DNA of 33,930 nt, taken from the NCBI GenBank assembly GCA_022385805.1, contig MU277676.1, positions 142,090 through 176,019 on the forward strand. The letters run 5' to 3'. Of this stretch, positions 9,552-21,416 are shown in pieces. Origin of the DNA: Pilatotrama ljubarskyi. Its lineage: Eukaryota > Basidiomycota > Agaricomycetes > Polyporales > Polyporaceae. The notes below the pieces were generated by a model. It was given only the letters and a program-made list of their open reading frames with translations. It was not told the DNA's origin and made no database searches. Position 1 is the stretch's first letter. The number at the start of each line of letters is the position of its first letter. A program made the translations under genes and the position numbers.

Positions 9552-11948
9552 TTACGCAACAGCCTTGTAAGCCCTTATCTTGATTGGAAGCTGGAAGCCG
9601 TCCTTGGCCGGGAGGTTCCGAAGCGAGGGCCGCTGCAAGGGGTAGGTCCTGATGACGATATCCTCGGGAGGGACAGCGAGCTCAAACTCGAATGACCGTA
9701 TAATCTGGAACAAGATAGCCTTGAGTCTGCCCATAATGATCAATGCCAACGCGCGAAAATCAGACGCAGAAAGGACACCCACTCCACAAGAGAGAAGCGG
9801 TATCCAATGCAGGCGCGCGGACCGCCGATGAACGTGAGCAAGTGAGCCCATACACCGGGGATGCCGGCAATCGCCTCAGGAGTTTGCTCCCACCGCTCAG
9901 GTCTGTGCCGCATAGTCAGCAACCTGTGAGGCCCTACTCATGAAGTACGCCCTACGCACTTGAATTCCATGGCATCTTCGCCCCAGAGAGCCTTTGATCG
10001 GTGGACAGCAAGAATAGGAATGACCACCTTGTTTCCCTTCGCAATCCTACGAGAAAGGGACGGGTCAGGCTGACTCTCTGCCGCGGACTCAGAGAGACTT
10101 ACTTGATGCCGTAGTGCACTTTGCCGTAACGGTCGGTGAGGGGCTCGCTCAAGGGTATCACGTCGTCCTTCGCGGCCTCGCGCATGAGCATGGTGGCCGG
10201 CGGATGCAGGCGCAGAATCTCCCGCACGACCGCGTCCAGGTATGGGAGTGCATTCAGCTCCTCCATGGTAGGGGTGTCGGTCTGCACAGTCAATAGCTCG
10301 TCGCGTAGCTTCTGCTGGATGGCGGGTTGCTGACTAAGTGCATAGAGAGCCCAGGTCGCCGAGTTACTAGTGGTGACATGGCCGCCGACGAGGAAACTAG
10401 AAAGCTCCGTGAACGATTATGACAAGGATTCAGTGATAAGCGCAGCTCACGCTGGGACCTCTACATAGTCATGGCATTGACGTTGACGTTGAGTGACATA
10501 TCGTACTACAAGAGAAGAAATGAAACTCACGCTCCACGACCTGCTCATCGGACAGCTTCTGGTTTCCCGGAAGATCCTTCGCCATATTCGCCCTGATCAA
10601 GAGGGTCAGAAGATCACGCCCCTGGAGGTCCTTGCGTTCAACGCCATCAAGATGCTTCTCCGACGCTGAGCGCTCGACGACTGCCTTCTTCTCCTTTACG
10701 AGCTGCATGCCAACGTTGAAGATCACCTTAGAGGCCTCCCGCATGTTCCTTGCCCGCTCAGCCGGCTATTGGCAGGCCTTAGCATGGACGACCGTCGTAC
10801 TGCAGTCGACCTGAACGATGTACTTACCAGCCGCCTGAACAAGATTGGAAAAGCAGCGATCAGGCGACCCAGCAAGGATACATTGCTGTTCGCGAAGAGA
10901 CTCCGGAAGGCAACTCCGAGCTCGGTGGGTTTGTCATCTGAGTTGAGGGCGTGGAAATCGTAATTGAAACCTTCGGAGACAAACGTCAGATTCGACGGAA
11001 CGGGTCAACGCGCCGAGGCACTGCACCTGCAAGCCCAATCACGTCGAGAGTGAGATTGCTGAAGTCCTTCATGACGTCCACCTCTTCGGGGCCGTCTGAG
11101 ACGAGTTGCGTCCACAGATCACGAAGCTGTGATGTGCCTTAGCATGTACGGGCATGCTCCGCAGATTGGTGACCTGCCTCGACAGCCTTCTGGACGAAGA
11201 CCTCCGTTAAGTCGCGGATCTGAGCAGGGCCGAACGCCGGATTCTGGAATTTGCCCGTCAGTGGACCATATGCAGAGGAGCGCCAGGGTGCGTACCATGA
11301 TCCTTCTCTACGAAACGGTGTACATGACTTAGCGAGACGTCATCAGACATGGAGCGAGTGCACGCAGACCTGCTTTCTATGCTCATCCCCTACCGTCATA
11401 GCACATTTGTAGCGGCACACCAATACATCGGAAGGGACTCTCACCTTCAGCGAAGAGGAGGCCTAGTGTGAGTCCACGCTGCGTGAGCATCAACTCAAAT
11501 GTAGAGCACGAGGAAAGCGAACCATTGCCTACGACCTGCATGAGGAGTTTACGCCCCTCCGAGGGCCGTTGGTAGTCATCGCTACGAGTTAGAATATGGT
11601 TTATCGCTCGAGGATCAAGCGTCCAGAGACGCGGCGTCTGGACATGAACAAGCGTTTCCTGTCAGTACTGAAGTAAACTGCAGTGGCAAGGTTACTCACC
11701 ATGAAGAACTCGCGGTCCATAAAGCATTTTCCGTACTGTTCGAACCATCGGTCCGGAAGGGCAGTGTCCTCGACTGCTTCGATCTCCTTCAAGTTGCCGT
11801 ATATCCAGCTGGGAGCCGCTGGACCGGGAAGAGTACGGAGAGGCGTCCTGTAGATGAAGCCGAAGCATTGGTAGAGCCACCAGGCGGCATAGACGGAGAA
11901 AGGGACCAATAGGGCGAGCACGTCCCAAAATGCGAGGGATTTGATCAT
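9552..11948 (-). CDS. Cytochrome P450 (copy B), intact
   Basis: Tandem paralog of A with the same exon plan; exons 1 and 2 (11948-11700, 11637-11523) have exactly the lengths found in A. The product is about 547 residues. It has an N-terminal membrane segment ([17 protein letters not shown]), the hinge LPGPAAPSW, microexon RRIM, I-helix GGHVTTS, K-helix EILRLH (ExxR), PERW and the heme loop [10 protein letters not shown]; it ends ...RAYKAVA. As in A, Val replaces the I-helix acid, and the first residue of the motif is Gly instead of Ala. The exon ending QKAVE must be joined through a GC donor (GAG|GCAGGT, about 11178) to keep frame; GTCACC four bases on would shift it. An in-frame ATG at 12056 is also possible, but 11948 matches the start in A. 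Substrate unknown. Confidence 0.91.
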
Positions 11949-12085
11949 CCTAGAGTGAGTAAAGTATGACCAAGATGGTGAGGGACGAGAGACGACTATC
12001 GCTGGGAGAGCAGAGGCGATAGGTGATGTGAGGGCAAGCTGGACTATGGACTGCACGACGTACTGGGACCACGCCCGTAATCGTA

Positions 12086-12096
12086 CTTATATCGCC
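12086..12096 (-). promoter_or_regulatory. TATA-type core promoter of P450 B
   Basis: GGCGATATAAG on the minus strand, about 138 bp before the ATG at 11948, in the same flanking sequence (CTTATATCGCC on the plus strand) as in copy A. Confidence 0.6.
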
Positions 12097-12099
12097 ACA

Positions 12100-12660
12100 T
12101 ATACTGCGGTCTAGTCCATTGTTGAATGTGAAGAGGCTACGCCGTCCTGTACTGCATCGGCGCTGGCTCCACGGCGCGATGCGTCCACTGACTTGAGACT
12201 GAGGAATTGCTGGACCAATGGACGGTTCGCAGTCCGACAGCGTGGAAACGCAACGAGCTTCACCATTCTGCACGTTCCGTCGTGCTGCCGCTGAAGCGCT
12301 GAAGTCTTGCTCCGTGCTATGAGCGCTCATGCAGGCAACCGATCGACAGCGGGACTGTCGGGAGCTTGAGATGCTGGCGCGGCATCGACGACATACGTGA
12401 TGGAGTTCGAAATTGCCAGTAAGCAGCGTTGATGGAAAAGCGTTATGGCAACATGGAACAGTACTGCAGGCACCTACGATAGCCGGTCAGAATAGAAACG
12501 CGTCCCGGCGCCTTGAGTCGAGTACGTACGCTTTGCGAGTGTGACACTGCATATAGACATTGGTACTCGCAGTACCACACCCGTACATGGTCGGGTCTAT
12601 CCTGTAGCGCAGAGGCGCCACGATCTTCGGCGCAAGGAGAGATAGGTTGGAGATCGTGGT
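12100..12660. repeat. Diverged duplicate of the region upstream of P450 A (copy 2)
   Basis: Partner of 8150-8900. A 10-bp insertion (CCTTGAGTCG, about 12511-12520) separates two blocks that are adjacent in copy 1. The rest of 12660-13353, up to the J-domain gene, shows no gene I can support. Confidence 0.65.
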
Positions 12661-13353
12661 GCCTGCCACACTCCCGGCGGGGACTGTGACGTTTGAAGCC
12701 GTATGGCGCCCGCAGTCAAAATGCCGCCCCGACGTCGGACATCGAGAGAACGCGGTATTTTGGAGCTCAGAATGGAAGGAGTGATGCGTAGATGGCTTAG
12801 CATGAAGATGCTCACGAGTCATGGCGGGAACGTAAGAGTATGGTGCGAGTTGAACGACAGACGGAGCCGTACTGGAAGATAGGACTGCTCTGCCTCAGCC
12901 GCATAGGGAGCTCCTGCATCTGCTGCACTATAAGTGATGAGCTGTCAGGACCTCACGATGGAAACAACCTGCGCACTTACGTTTCTAAATCGGCTGACTC
13001 GTCGCTCCGCCAGGGACTCTTGCCGTTCGGAAGTGTCCATCGACTTCCCTGCTAGGATTGCGAGGGAATTTCATTGAGTTTCAGCGTTGGTACCTGGTGA
13101 TCAACGTCGTCGCAGAAAGTGCACGTTTCAGATCCGCTGCCGACGTGAGCACGAGTTCCACAAGGTTTGGCTTGACCGCCAGCTGAGACTTACGGTCAAC
13201 GACGATGACTCGGTTGAGCGGCCAAACTCTGAATCTCTCGCGGCCATGACATCAAGCACTTCCTCAGTAGTGAACAGCACGCATGATACCGGCCGGGAGA
13301 TACCAGACGATGTCGAAGGAGCACGGTATTGAATTTTATAAGCACAATTGAAG

Positions 13354-14242
13354 TTATCGCTTCGGTTCGGACGGTCCTCTATCTGGACTTGAGGCGGGCG
13401 AAGCTGCCTCCAAGGATAACCGGCGCGCCTCGTCGGCATCTAGTGAGGTTACCGAGTCCGCGCGCGCAGCTGTTCTTCGCGCGTGCCTTGCGTCCGAGAT
13501 TGCTTGGGTGCGGGTGGTGTACGTCTGGAGGACGAATAATGCGATCGCCTGCACCATCACAAACGGATGTTGAGCATATGTCTCGCAAGAGGACTAAAGA
13601 TCGAACTGTGCCGGCAGACGCACCAGCAATACTGCTCCGAACATCATACGCTCTTTCCACCGCTCGTCCAAGCCGACATCGAGCTCAGCCCGTTTTCTCT
13701 GCCTTGCTCGCCACATCGCTGTGCTCAGATCATGGTATGTTGCCCGCGGAGCAGCATCGAAGCCTTCTCCGATATTTGCTCCGTCTAGAGAGGACGCAGG
13801 TCTCTTTCCGCAAAGAACTGCGTAGGCAGAGGAGATGGCCTGAAAGCGAGCGTGCGCAGTCTCGGAAGAGATACCTCCTGTGCGTGCCGAAGGAGAGTCT
13901 GGATGATATATACGGACCAGATCATAGTCTAGAATATATGGGTGAGGCTGAGAGGCTGATGAAGCAGGAGATACACGCGTACATACATCGCGCCTTGACG
14001 TCGGCCTTGGTCGCGCTTTTCGGAAGGTGGAAGATTTGGTGTGGTGTTGGATGCGCATTCGCAGGGAACGGGTACGGATTTGCGCTGTTTGAGGCAGCTC
14101 GTGGATGTCCCGCTGGAAGAGTTGGACGTACAAGTCGTGAACGACAGACTCCAGAGGCACCTAGCGGCGACCACGGTCGGCTGCGCATCGCTTGAGAGCG
14201 ACAAGCTTGAAACCATAGTTCATGCAACATCTTAAGTCCCAA
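13354..14242 (-). CDS. J-domain (DnaJ/Hsp40-like) single-pass membrane protein
   Basis: J-domain proteins stimulate the ATPase of Hsp70 chaperones through an HPD tripeptide. Three exons (14242-13987, 13928-13624, 13548-13354) join in frame to 251 residues. The arginine-rich, acid-poor N-terminus resembles a mitochondrial targeting sequence. The J-domain runs from HPTPHQIFHLPKSATKADVK through YDLVRIYHPDSP (HPD intact) to AHARFQAISSAYAVLCGK, about residues 63-125. The last splice creates one hydrophobic segment, MMFGAVLLAIALFVLQ, followed by a hydrophilic tail rich in Arg, Ala and Ser. A mitochondrial membrane location is inference. The start could be 14242 (MGLK) or four codons later. A long open frame on the opposite strand (13329-14195) is its shadow. 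Confidence 0.85.
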
Positions 14243-16375
14243 ATACAGCTCGAAGTTCGTGAAGTTCAGGGCGCGAGGAGGGCGACGGAGCAGGAAGAGG
14301 ATTTTAACGGGCCAAAGAGTGGAAGGTCATAGACGCTGGCCTAGAGAGAGATGTCCGGGCGTCACGGCGACTAGTCACGCGTATTGTGCACGGCTGGCAT
14401 TCCGCATCCATCCGCCTCGCGGGTCGTATATGGGGCGTGTATAAGCGGCGCACGTCTCCTCGCCCGCCCACGTCGTCTCCGACGCCAACACTGTCCCTCC
14501 CTCCCCACCTCAGCTACCTACTACAGTAGCTTAGTAGTCATCCATTCTCCGCTTATTGCTCCTTAACTCCTACTTCAAACCCCGCTTATTTACCACGGGC
14601 CGGCGAGGTATAGGATTATTATCCCATTACCTGAGTTACTTAGCGTAGTCGGTTCAATCGATCTGTTCTCTGTTCTCGGTCCGATGCTCCCGATGTAGGC
14701 GCCTGTTGGCCTCCGTCCTTGGCAGTGGTCCGCATCTTCAGTGTCATCGCCCGCATCCACCTAATAAGTCGGAGTACACTTGAACACAACTTGAAATTAT
14801 TGAACAAGTTCGAGCTCCGAACATACCCAGATCACCTTGGCCATCTGGTTTTTACCTCGACGGCCTGCCTGACCAGTGACACCCGAGCGGACGTCCTGCC
14901 GGCGACTCGGACGTCGACGTTGGCTACAGGGCCTCTGGGAGATCAGCGATGAGTCTCTCATTCCCGCTGAGAGTAAAGCCGACAGGCGAGTAAGCATACT
15001 TGAAGTACACCATCACCCGACATGGAGCTTGAACACGTTCTACAGATCGCTTTATTCGATTCTAGCGACCAGTGCAGGTAGCTGCCGGTCCTGGATGTAT
15101 TGATTCTCTATCCCCATCGCAGTCCATTGCAGCCTGGCTTCTCCAGTTCTCCTGCCATGGTAGCACTGGTATACCTCGTAGCTGGTGGGGGGCGGCTCCC
15201 ATGCTTTCTCGTAATTCACCTCATTCCCGTCTAGACAGAGCGCGAAGCACGATCCTCGCTCGATGTAGATCGCGCAACGGACCGGTCTGACATCGCCGGC
15301 AGGTTCATTGTCAACAGATTATGGAGCCGGAGTACCTGACGGCGGCAGGCCCCCTACCTTCACAGACTTGGCACAAACTCGACCCAAGCGTGCTGCTTCT
15401 CTGCCACCGAACTTACAGGAACTCAGCGCAGACATTCTGCGACCATTGCGACCGTTCTGGCTTCTCTAAATTCAATAGGGTTGAGGTGTGCAGAGTCCCA
15501 TTTACAGACAGCCCACGCTTCATCATAACATCGAAAGCAAACGCACGCGACGTTGTATTGGCCTGCATCGATGCTCCAGGTCGGCTTCACATCCACGTTT
15601 CTGAGCCAGAACGTTCGATAAAAGACTCGGATTAACTGACTGGATATCTCGGTGCCTGTTATACCTTGCCCACATAGCTTCGCAACCATGGAGCCTTCGC
15701 TTCTGCCCTTATTTCCCCGGTCCCGGCGACCGACCCCACGCGGCCCGGGCAACAAGTCTCGAAGTAATGGGCCCGTGGTGGTGCTCTTACAGCGGATTTG
15801 TTCTCGTACGCCGCTTGCTTGAATCGCGCGTTCGCGGTCATGCGCCGCTGTCACCTGGTGTGTGCTATAGCCTCCTTTCAATGATATCATCGGCGAAACA
15901 CCCAGACAGCCATCAGCGGTTCGGAAGCAGGGGCAGCATCCGTCGCGTCTCTGATGGTCAGAAGCTTGCCTCCCGCACCGCTTCTCCACTTCCCGTGAGT
16001 CCTAGCCCGCCTCCGCCTCGAGCCCCGCGAGCTAACGAGTTGTTTTGACTTCATTATGCAGCCGACGCTGTCCCGACTACACCTTAAGCACATCTTGCCA
16101 AGAAGTTCAAGTCAGGGACCGACTGTTCCGTCTCACCTCTTTTGCGACGCTCATGTTCGGAACTTCTGCTAAACTGTACGTTACGCTGCCAGCGCGTTCG
16201 ACGATCCGTGGCAGTCACGCGGCCCGCTTCTATGCTCCGAGCTGAAGATGTCGAGCCTCGCTGGCGCGTCAGCACCACCGCGTGCGGCCCGCGTCGTGCC
16301 TCTGCAATTCTGTGACGGGAGCATTATCGGACGACTCTGCGCCCCGGGGCTGCCATGTGTGCCTCCTCGTCTAAC
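14243..16375. other. Long intergenic region, no gene recognised
   Basis: About 2.1 kb between the divergent J-domain and esterase genes. No frame shows a protein motif or a convincing exon chain. Pyrimidine-rich stretches and a TATAAG at about 14439-14444 near 14430-14600 would fit promoter DNA, or an old LTR, but I found no paired termini or target duplication. The right end is presumably the esterase promoter. Confidence 0.5.
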
Positions 16376-16383
16376 TATATAAA
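16376..16383 (+). promoter_or_regulatory. TATA box of the glucuronoyl esterase gene
   Basis: TATATAAA lies 52 bp before the ATG at 16435, a normal position for a fungal core promoter. A GC-rich palindrome, GCCCCGGGGC (16341-16350), lies just upstream; whether a carbon-catabolite repressor binds there is not shown. Confidence 0.65.
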
Positions 16384-16434
16384 CGGCGTCGAACAGCGGA
16401 CGGCGAGCTCGTTGAAGAACCTCCGCCTGACACC

Positions 16435-18077
16435 ATGCAGCTCTTCACCGCGATACAGCTCAGCGTGGCCCTCGCCCTCGCGGCGGTTGCTCATGCGCAG
16501 TCTCAAGCCCAGGAATGGGGTAAGTATCGGGCGTCAACTCATCTTTTGTGAGCATCCCTGACTGATGGTCGTGCCTACAGGACAGTGTGGAGGTATCGGT
16601 TGGACCGGTCCCACCAGTAAGTTGTTGCAGGGTCTCTGAGTTTAAGCGTATTCACCGTAACTCTGCAGGCTGCGTCTCTGGCACCGTATGCACGGTCATC
16701 AACTCCTACTACTCGTAAGTCTTAGCTACTTTACGCCGGTCGGCTCGCTCAATGAATGCGTGCAGGCAATGTCTTCCTGGCGCTGCTTCCAGCGCCCCTG
16801 CATCCACGAGTACCATCCCCGTCACGACACCTAGCTCCCCGGCCAGTCCGCCCACGACTTCCGCACCCGCTCCCACCGGCCCCGCCGCCTCCTGCGCGAC
16901 CCCTGCGACCATTCCCAACTACAGTAACACCAAGCTTCCCAACCCCTTCCTCTTCGACGACGGTACCCCCGTCAAGACGGCTGCGGACTGGGAATGCCGC
17001 CGCGCGCAGATCAACGCCTTGATCCAGGGCTACGAGGCCGGCGCGCTTCCGGGCAAACCCTCTTCTGTGTCCGCCCAGTTCAGCAAGTCGGGCACCCAAG
17101 GCACGCTCTCCATCACCGTCAGCAACGCCGGAAAGTCTATCAACTTCGCTCCCACTGTCACCTTCCCCTCCGGCAACCCTCCCGCGGGCGGCTGGCCCCT
17201 GGTCATTGCCTATGATTCGCTTAGCATCCCCGTCCCCTCAAACGTGAGTATCAGCTGACGGGTTTATTAAAGAGCATCGTCTGACCTCCCATCGCAGATT
17301 GCTGTCATGATCTACTCCAACTCCGCCATGGCCCAACAGAACGACCAGTCCAGCAGGGGCGTCGGCCTGTTCTACAACCTCTTCGGTTCCAGCGCGACAG
17401 CGAGTGCAATGACCGCCTGGGCATGGGGCGTCAGCCGCATCATCGACGCCCTCGAACAGACTCCCTCCGCTCAGATCAACACCCGGCGCATCGCCGTCAC
17501 TGGATGCTCGCGTGACGGCAAGGGCGCCCTGATGGCGGGCGCGCTCGAGCCGCGCATCGCCCTCACGATCCCGCAGGAGTCCGGCTCGGGCGGCGACGCG
17601 TGCTGGCGGCTGTCCAAGTACGAGCAGGACCAGGGCTCGGTCGTGCAGACCGCGACGGAGATCGTGACGGAGAACGTGTGGTTCTCGACGAACTTCGCGA
17701 ACTACGTGAACAACCTGAGCGTGCTCCCGTATGACCATCATCTCCTCGCCGCGATGATCGCGCCGCGCCCGATGATTTCGTTCGAGAACACGGACTACGT
17801 GTGGCTGAGCCCGCTCAGCTCATTCGGGTGCATGACCGCCGCGCACACGGTGTGGGACGCGCTCGGCGTCGCGGACCGCCACGGGTTCGAGCAGATCGGC
17901 GGGCACGCGCACTGCGCTTGGCCAACGTCTCTCAGCCCTCAGCTCAACGCGTTCTTCGACCGCTTCCTCCTCGACCAGAACGTCAACACCAGCTACTTCG
18001 CCTCTAACATGGTCTTCAACGGCGTGACGTGGAACCAGGCTCAGTGGATCGACTGGACCACGCCCAAGCTGACGTGA
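16435..18077 (+). CDS. Secreted CBM1-linked glucuronoyl esterase (CE15)
   Basis: 4-O-methyl-glucuronoyl methylesterase that cuts the ester link between lignin alcohols and glucuronic acid on xylan, outside the cell. Five exons (16435-16519, 16581-16616, 16669-16714, 16766-17243, 17298-18077) give 474 residues. In order: a signal peptide of about 21 residues ending AVAHA-QS; a family 1 cellulose-binding module ([19 protein letters not shown]...YYSQCLP); a Ser/Thr/Pro/Ala linker; and the CE15 domain. The catalytic Ser is in GCSRDGKG (about residue 286), the acid in PQESGSGG (about 309) and the His in GGHAHCAWP (about 418-420). All three CBM1 exon joins are in frame. Length and architecture match known white-rot enzymes. 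It looks fully functional and is unrelated to the neighbouring P450s. Confidence 0.96.
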
Positions 18078-18461
18078 TAGCATGGGTGAGTGTCACGGTC
18101 TGCGATGTGCGCAATCAGTTCCATGCTCATGACAGAGCGCCAGGCCTAGTGGATTGTGTATATGAGTTGATGCAGGACGTTTCGAAACACCAATGTAGCA
18201 GATATACCTCCAAAATGAAAATTGCCGCAGCATCCAGTAGTAGGGGCTCAGGCTGTCCCTGAATGTCGTACATCGCACGAGCAAATTATCATGAACTTCT
18301 GCGAGCCCGTCCAAACCAGTCCATATAAATAGCTAGATCATCAGTTTCCAAAAGCCATTTCGCCACCGCATCGTACACCGCTACAAACATCAACTGCAAC
18401 AGCACGGGATACATCCAAAACATTCCAGCTCTGGTGAGACGCAGGATCGGGACTGAGCGCC

Positions 18462-19923
18462 CTAGGACGACGAGCCATAGACTTGTCTGGCGTTCTCCGC
18501 GAATACGGCGTCGATTGCGTCCCGCTCAACGCCGAGTTCGGCGAAGGACTCGCGGGCGAGCTCGAACCAGTCCCCGGCGTTGGAGGCAGGCGTCGACGTA
18601 GTCAAGGGCGCAGCAGGGGATGATCCAAAGAGGATGCGCTGGAAGCCAAAGGCCTCAACGGTAGGGCCGACTGGTGACGGTCGCATGTCAGTGAAGCTCA
18701 TAATTCTGAACCGGAAGGAAAAGGATGTTACGCACTATACATCTTAATCCTCCGCTTCCACTCCTTGGCCTCCTTCGACTCGAGGCGCGCCGCCTTCTCC
18801 TTAGCCTCCTCGCTTCTGCCCTCGTGGCTGAACGGGGCAGGCGTAGGCGGGGTGGGCGCTCCCCACGCAGGAGGGAGGAAATTCACGAAGAGGTTGGCGA
18901 AGAGCGAAAGCGACGCTGTGTGCGCCTGGTAGCTGCGGTAGAGCGGATGCGAGAGAAGTTTGACGATGGGCAGGGCGAGGCTATCTGGTGGTGGCAGGAT
19001 GTTCGCTGAAGGGTAAAATGAGCACAACCGAGTTACTCGAGGATTGGAAAGAGGGCACGGCGGAAAAGTGTCCAGGTTGAACCATCTCGGACTTCAGATA
19101 CTGTTGTCGCAGCGCGAGGCACGAACGACAGCGCTTTCCAAACCGGGATGTACGTCGGGCGATCTGATCCCGCTTTCGAGTATCACGCCCTCCGCTCACC
19201 GAAAGAGGAAAATACGCACAAAGAATGATCTTGCCCTTGGCTTCCGAGCTCGCAGTCGCTTTAGTCAGAACATCCTCGAGTGAATCCCAACCCTTATCTT
19301 GCTGCAAGTCGCTCTGGACGTCGATATTGACTGTGAACCCTTGAGTCAAGGCCCATGCGAGCGCCTCAATCACTGCTGGTGACGACTCCTTGAACGTCGT
19401 GGACAGGACAATGGCAGGTTTTGACGAGCTGGGGGCGGAGAGGTAGGATGGTGGGGAAGAAGGTGCGCCGTCCTCCAAGACGAAGGGTACTGCGATTGCA
19501 AGGACAGGGGTGGATGAAGTTGATGAGGTTGATTGGATCCTGGACGAGCGCGGGCAGCAGTAAGCGAGCTGCGTGCCGAGGACGACGATCTACGCGAGAC
19601 ACTTACTCCTGCACGACCTTCTCCACCTCCGCTGGCTCCGCACCGTGAAGTGAGACCACGACGCCTCTTATCCTCCCGCCCAAATTCTGGCCCACTTGTG
19701 ACTTCCAGCTCGACAGGTCACCTTTCGGAGCGATCACATGGGCATCAACGATCTCCTCCGGTTGCAACGAGCTGGGGCTGGGCGCAAGGGGAAACTGGTC
19801 GGACGTGCCGGTGTTCGGTGGCGTGAAGGCGGAGAGGGGCAGCTTGGGGAGCTGCTTCGGACCCTTGCGACGTGCGCCGACGCCGGGGGACCTGGGAGTC
19901 GGGGGCAATGTTGCGGCGCTCAT
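18462..19923 (-). CDS. Amidohydrolase-2-like protein, probable pseudoenzyme
   Basis: Four exons (19923-19607, 19539-19220, 19005-18736, 18670-18462) join in frame to 371 residues. The C-terminus (AFGFQRILFGSSP..., then GDWFELARESFAELGV, IDAVFAENARQVYGS) matches the end of amidohydrolase-2 TIM-barrel metal hydrolases. The N-terminal part holds VDAHVIAPKG, where metal-dependent members have HxH. The second His is Ile, and the catalytic Asp of the usual FGSD is Ser. If these alignments are right, the fold is kept but the metal site is gone. The first 50 residues are low-complexity (Pro, Ser, Lys). Role unknown. The gene is convergent with the esterase and shares a short 3' gap with it. Confidence 0.72.
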
Positions 19924-20861
19924 CGTCGTTGTCTTGCTGGTGGGTGTGAATGTGTTACGACCGGTCTGGAATCACGACGAGCGGCGAGTTGGAGGAAGAG
20001 AGGGTGGAGAAGAACGGAGCGGTTTAAGTAAGTACGAGTTTGATCCATCACGATCATCTCATCAGTTCGCGCTGCAGCGCTCGTCCTCGACTTCGCAGCG
20101 CATCCCTCCTCTTTAGGCCTCCACATCGACGTGGTTTCAAGCAACACCGGAGTCAATCATCGCTCGCCCAGTACGGCTCGAACCGATCAGCACTGGGCTG
20201 TGCAGGCGAAGGCTAGCCTAGACGGAGGGCGGAAATGCACCGCGCACCCAGAACCACATCTATACCCGCCTTCACCCCTCCGCTGACGACGGTCGACAAG
20301 TTCCCCTCACTTGCTGCCGGACATTGCGCGACAGCCGCAGTGGCGTTTCCTGACCCCGCAACGACCTCATGATCCTCCCGTAGAGTTGCTCGATTGCCCT
20401 TTGGTTGCCCTGGTGCTCGATCGCGACCCGCGCTGGTCCCTCCTCGGACTGTACACGTCTTCGACGAGTCAATCGCAGCCGTTCATGGTGGCCTCGGACA
20501 GAAGAGAACTTGTGTCGCCAGCCCTTCGCAGGTTGGGCTTCCTGTCTTCCTCGTAGCGTGACTACCTCAGAGATTCCATGGCAGACCTATGTAACCGCTG
20601 GTCTCGTGCCCAGACGTAGGATGATACAGCCGCACCCCACCACCGCGCTCATCCGACGTCTGGGGCATTTCAGTAGAGGCCTCCTACCTCCCCCCCAATT
20701 TGAAATTAGTCACGGTCACAGTGCCCAGGCACGCCTCGGGAATCTCGCGTGGCCAGATTACCTCGTCAGATCTCCTCCCTTTTTTGTTATGTCGCCAGAT
20801 CGATGTAATGTCTGTTTGGCCCTTGGCCGAGATAATCTGAACGCCACAGCGAAGAGGGTCG

Positions 20862-21416
20862 ATGTTCTGTCTCAACTACACCATGGACATCGAGACACAC
20901 CGACACAATCTCATCAGTCACTACGAGCTATTCCCAAACCACTCTGACGACCTCGAGCCAAACACTATCAGCTATGAGAGCGAACTTGATCTTGAATCGG
21001 ACGATGCCGATGGCAGCTGGCAAGATGAGCTGCACATGTTCGAGGATGACCCGTTTGACGACGAAGGCCACCGTGAGCGAGAGGAGGCCGAAGTGTGCTT
21101 CGACGAGGATCATTCAGGCTTACAGGCGGGCATTAGGGAGAGAGAAGTCAGTAGTGATTGTCAGGCCGTGAGGAACGTTCTTGCCTTCATGAAGACCCAG
21201 AAAATCAGGAAGCGGGAGATGACGCTGGGATCCTTCCTCGAGGCCTTGAGCTGGGGCGACACGGACTGTGCTTCAGACAACATAATCCGTGGTCACCGTA
21301 CGGTATTTCTGAAGAGCGCGGAGTTTGCAAGACTATTGCGTACCTGGAGGATGCCTCCCCGCTCCAAGCGCTCCCACCGTTCGCGGCCTGCAGGTGGGCG
21401 CCCGTACCCGCAATGA
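20862..21416 (+). pseudogene. Truncated N-terminus of a DUF6589-type protein
   Basis: The frame starts 75 bp inside the left TIR. It reads an acidic N-terminal region rich in Asp, Glu and Ser, then KREMTLGSFLEALSWGDTDC, RTVFLKSAEFARLLRTW and MPPRSKRS...RPAGGR. From memory this pattern (a long-helix FLxALSWGD block, then LLxxWxxPPR and an R-x-GAR block) is the region before DUF6589 in many agaricomycete proteins. The similarity ends at about 21400, where the sequence becomes the complement of the helicase gene and a stop follows. The DUF6589 domain itself is absent. The family call rests on recognition and needs a profile search. Confidence 0.55.

Noticed and set aside
13329..14195. Long plus-strand open frame of 288 codons
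   Set aside because: It is antisense to the J-domain gene, whose three exons carry a real motif (HPD) and splice in frame.
14351..14720. Possible old LTR with TATAAG and pyrimidine-rich text
   Set aside because: I tried several TG...CA boundaries and found no matching target duplication.
15423..15989. Minus-strand open frame of 188 codons in the gene-poor region
   Set aside because: No motif, irregular composition and no neighbouring exons; probably chance.
20405..20947. Two open frames with an identical peptide (here and at 21740-22045 on the other strand)
   Set aside because: The shared peptide is only the translation of the 190-bp terminal inverted repeats; it has no start context of its own or protein motif.
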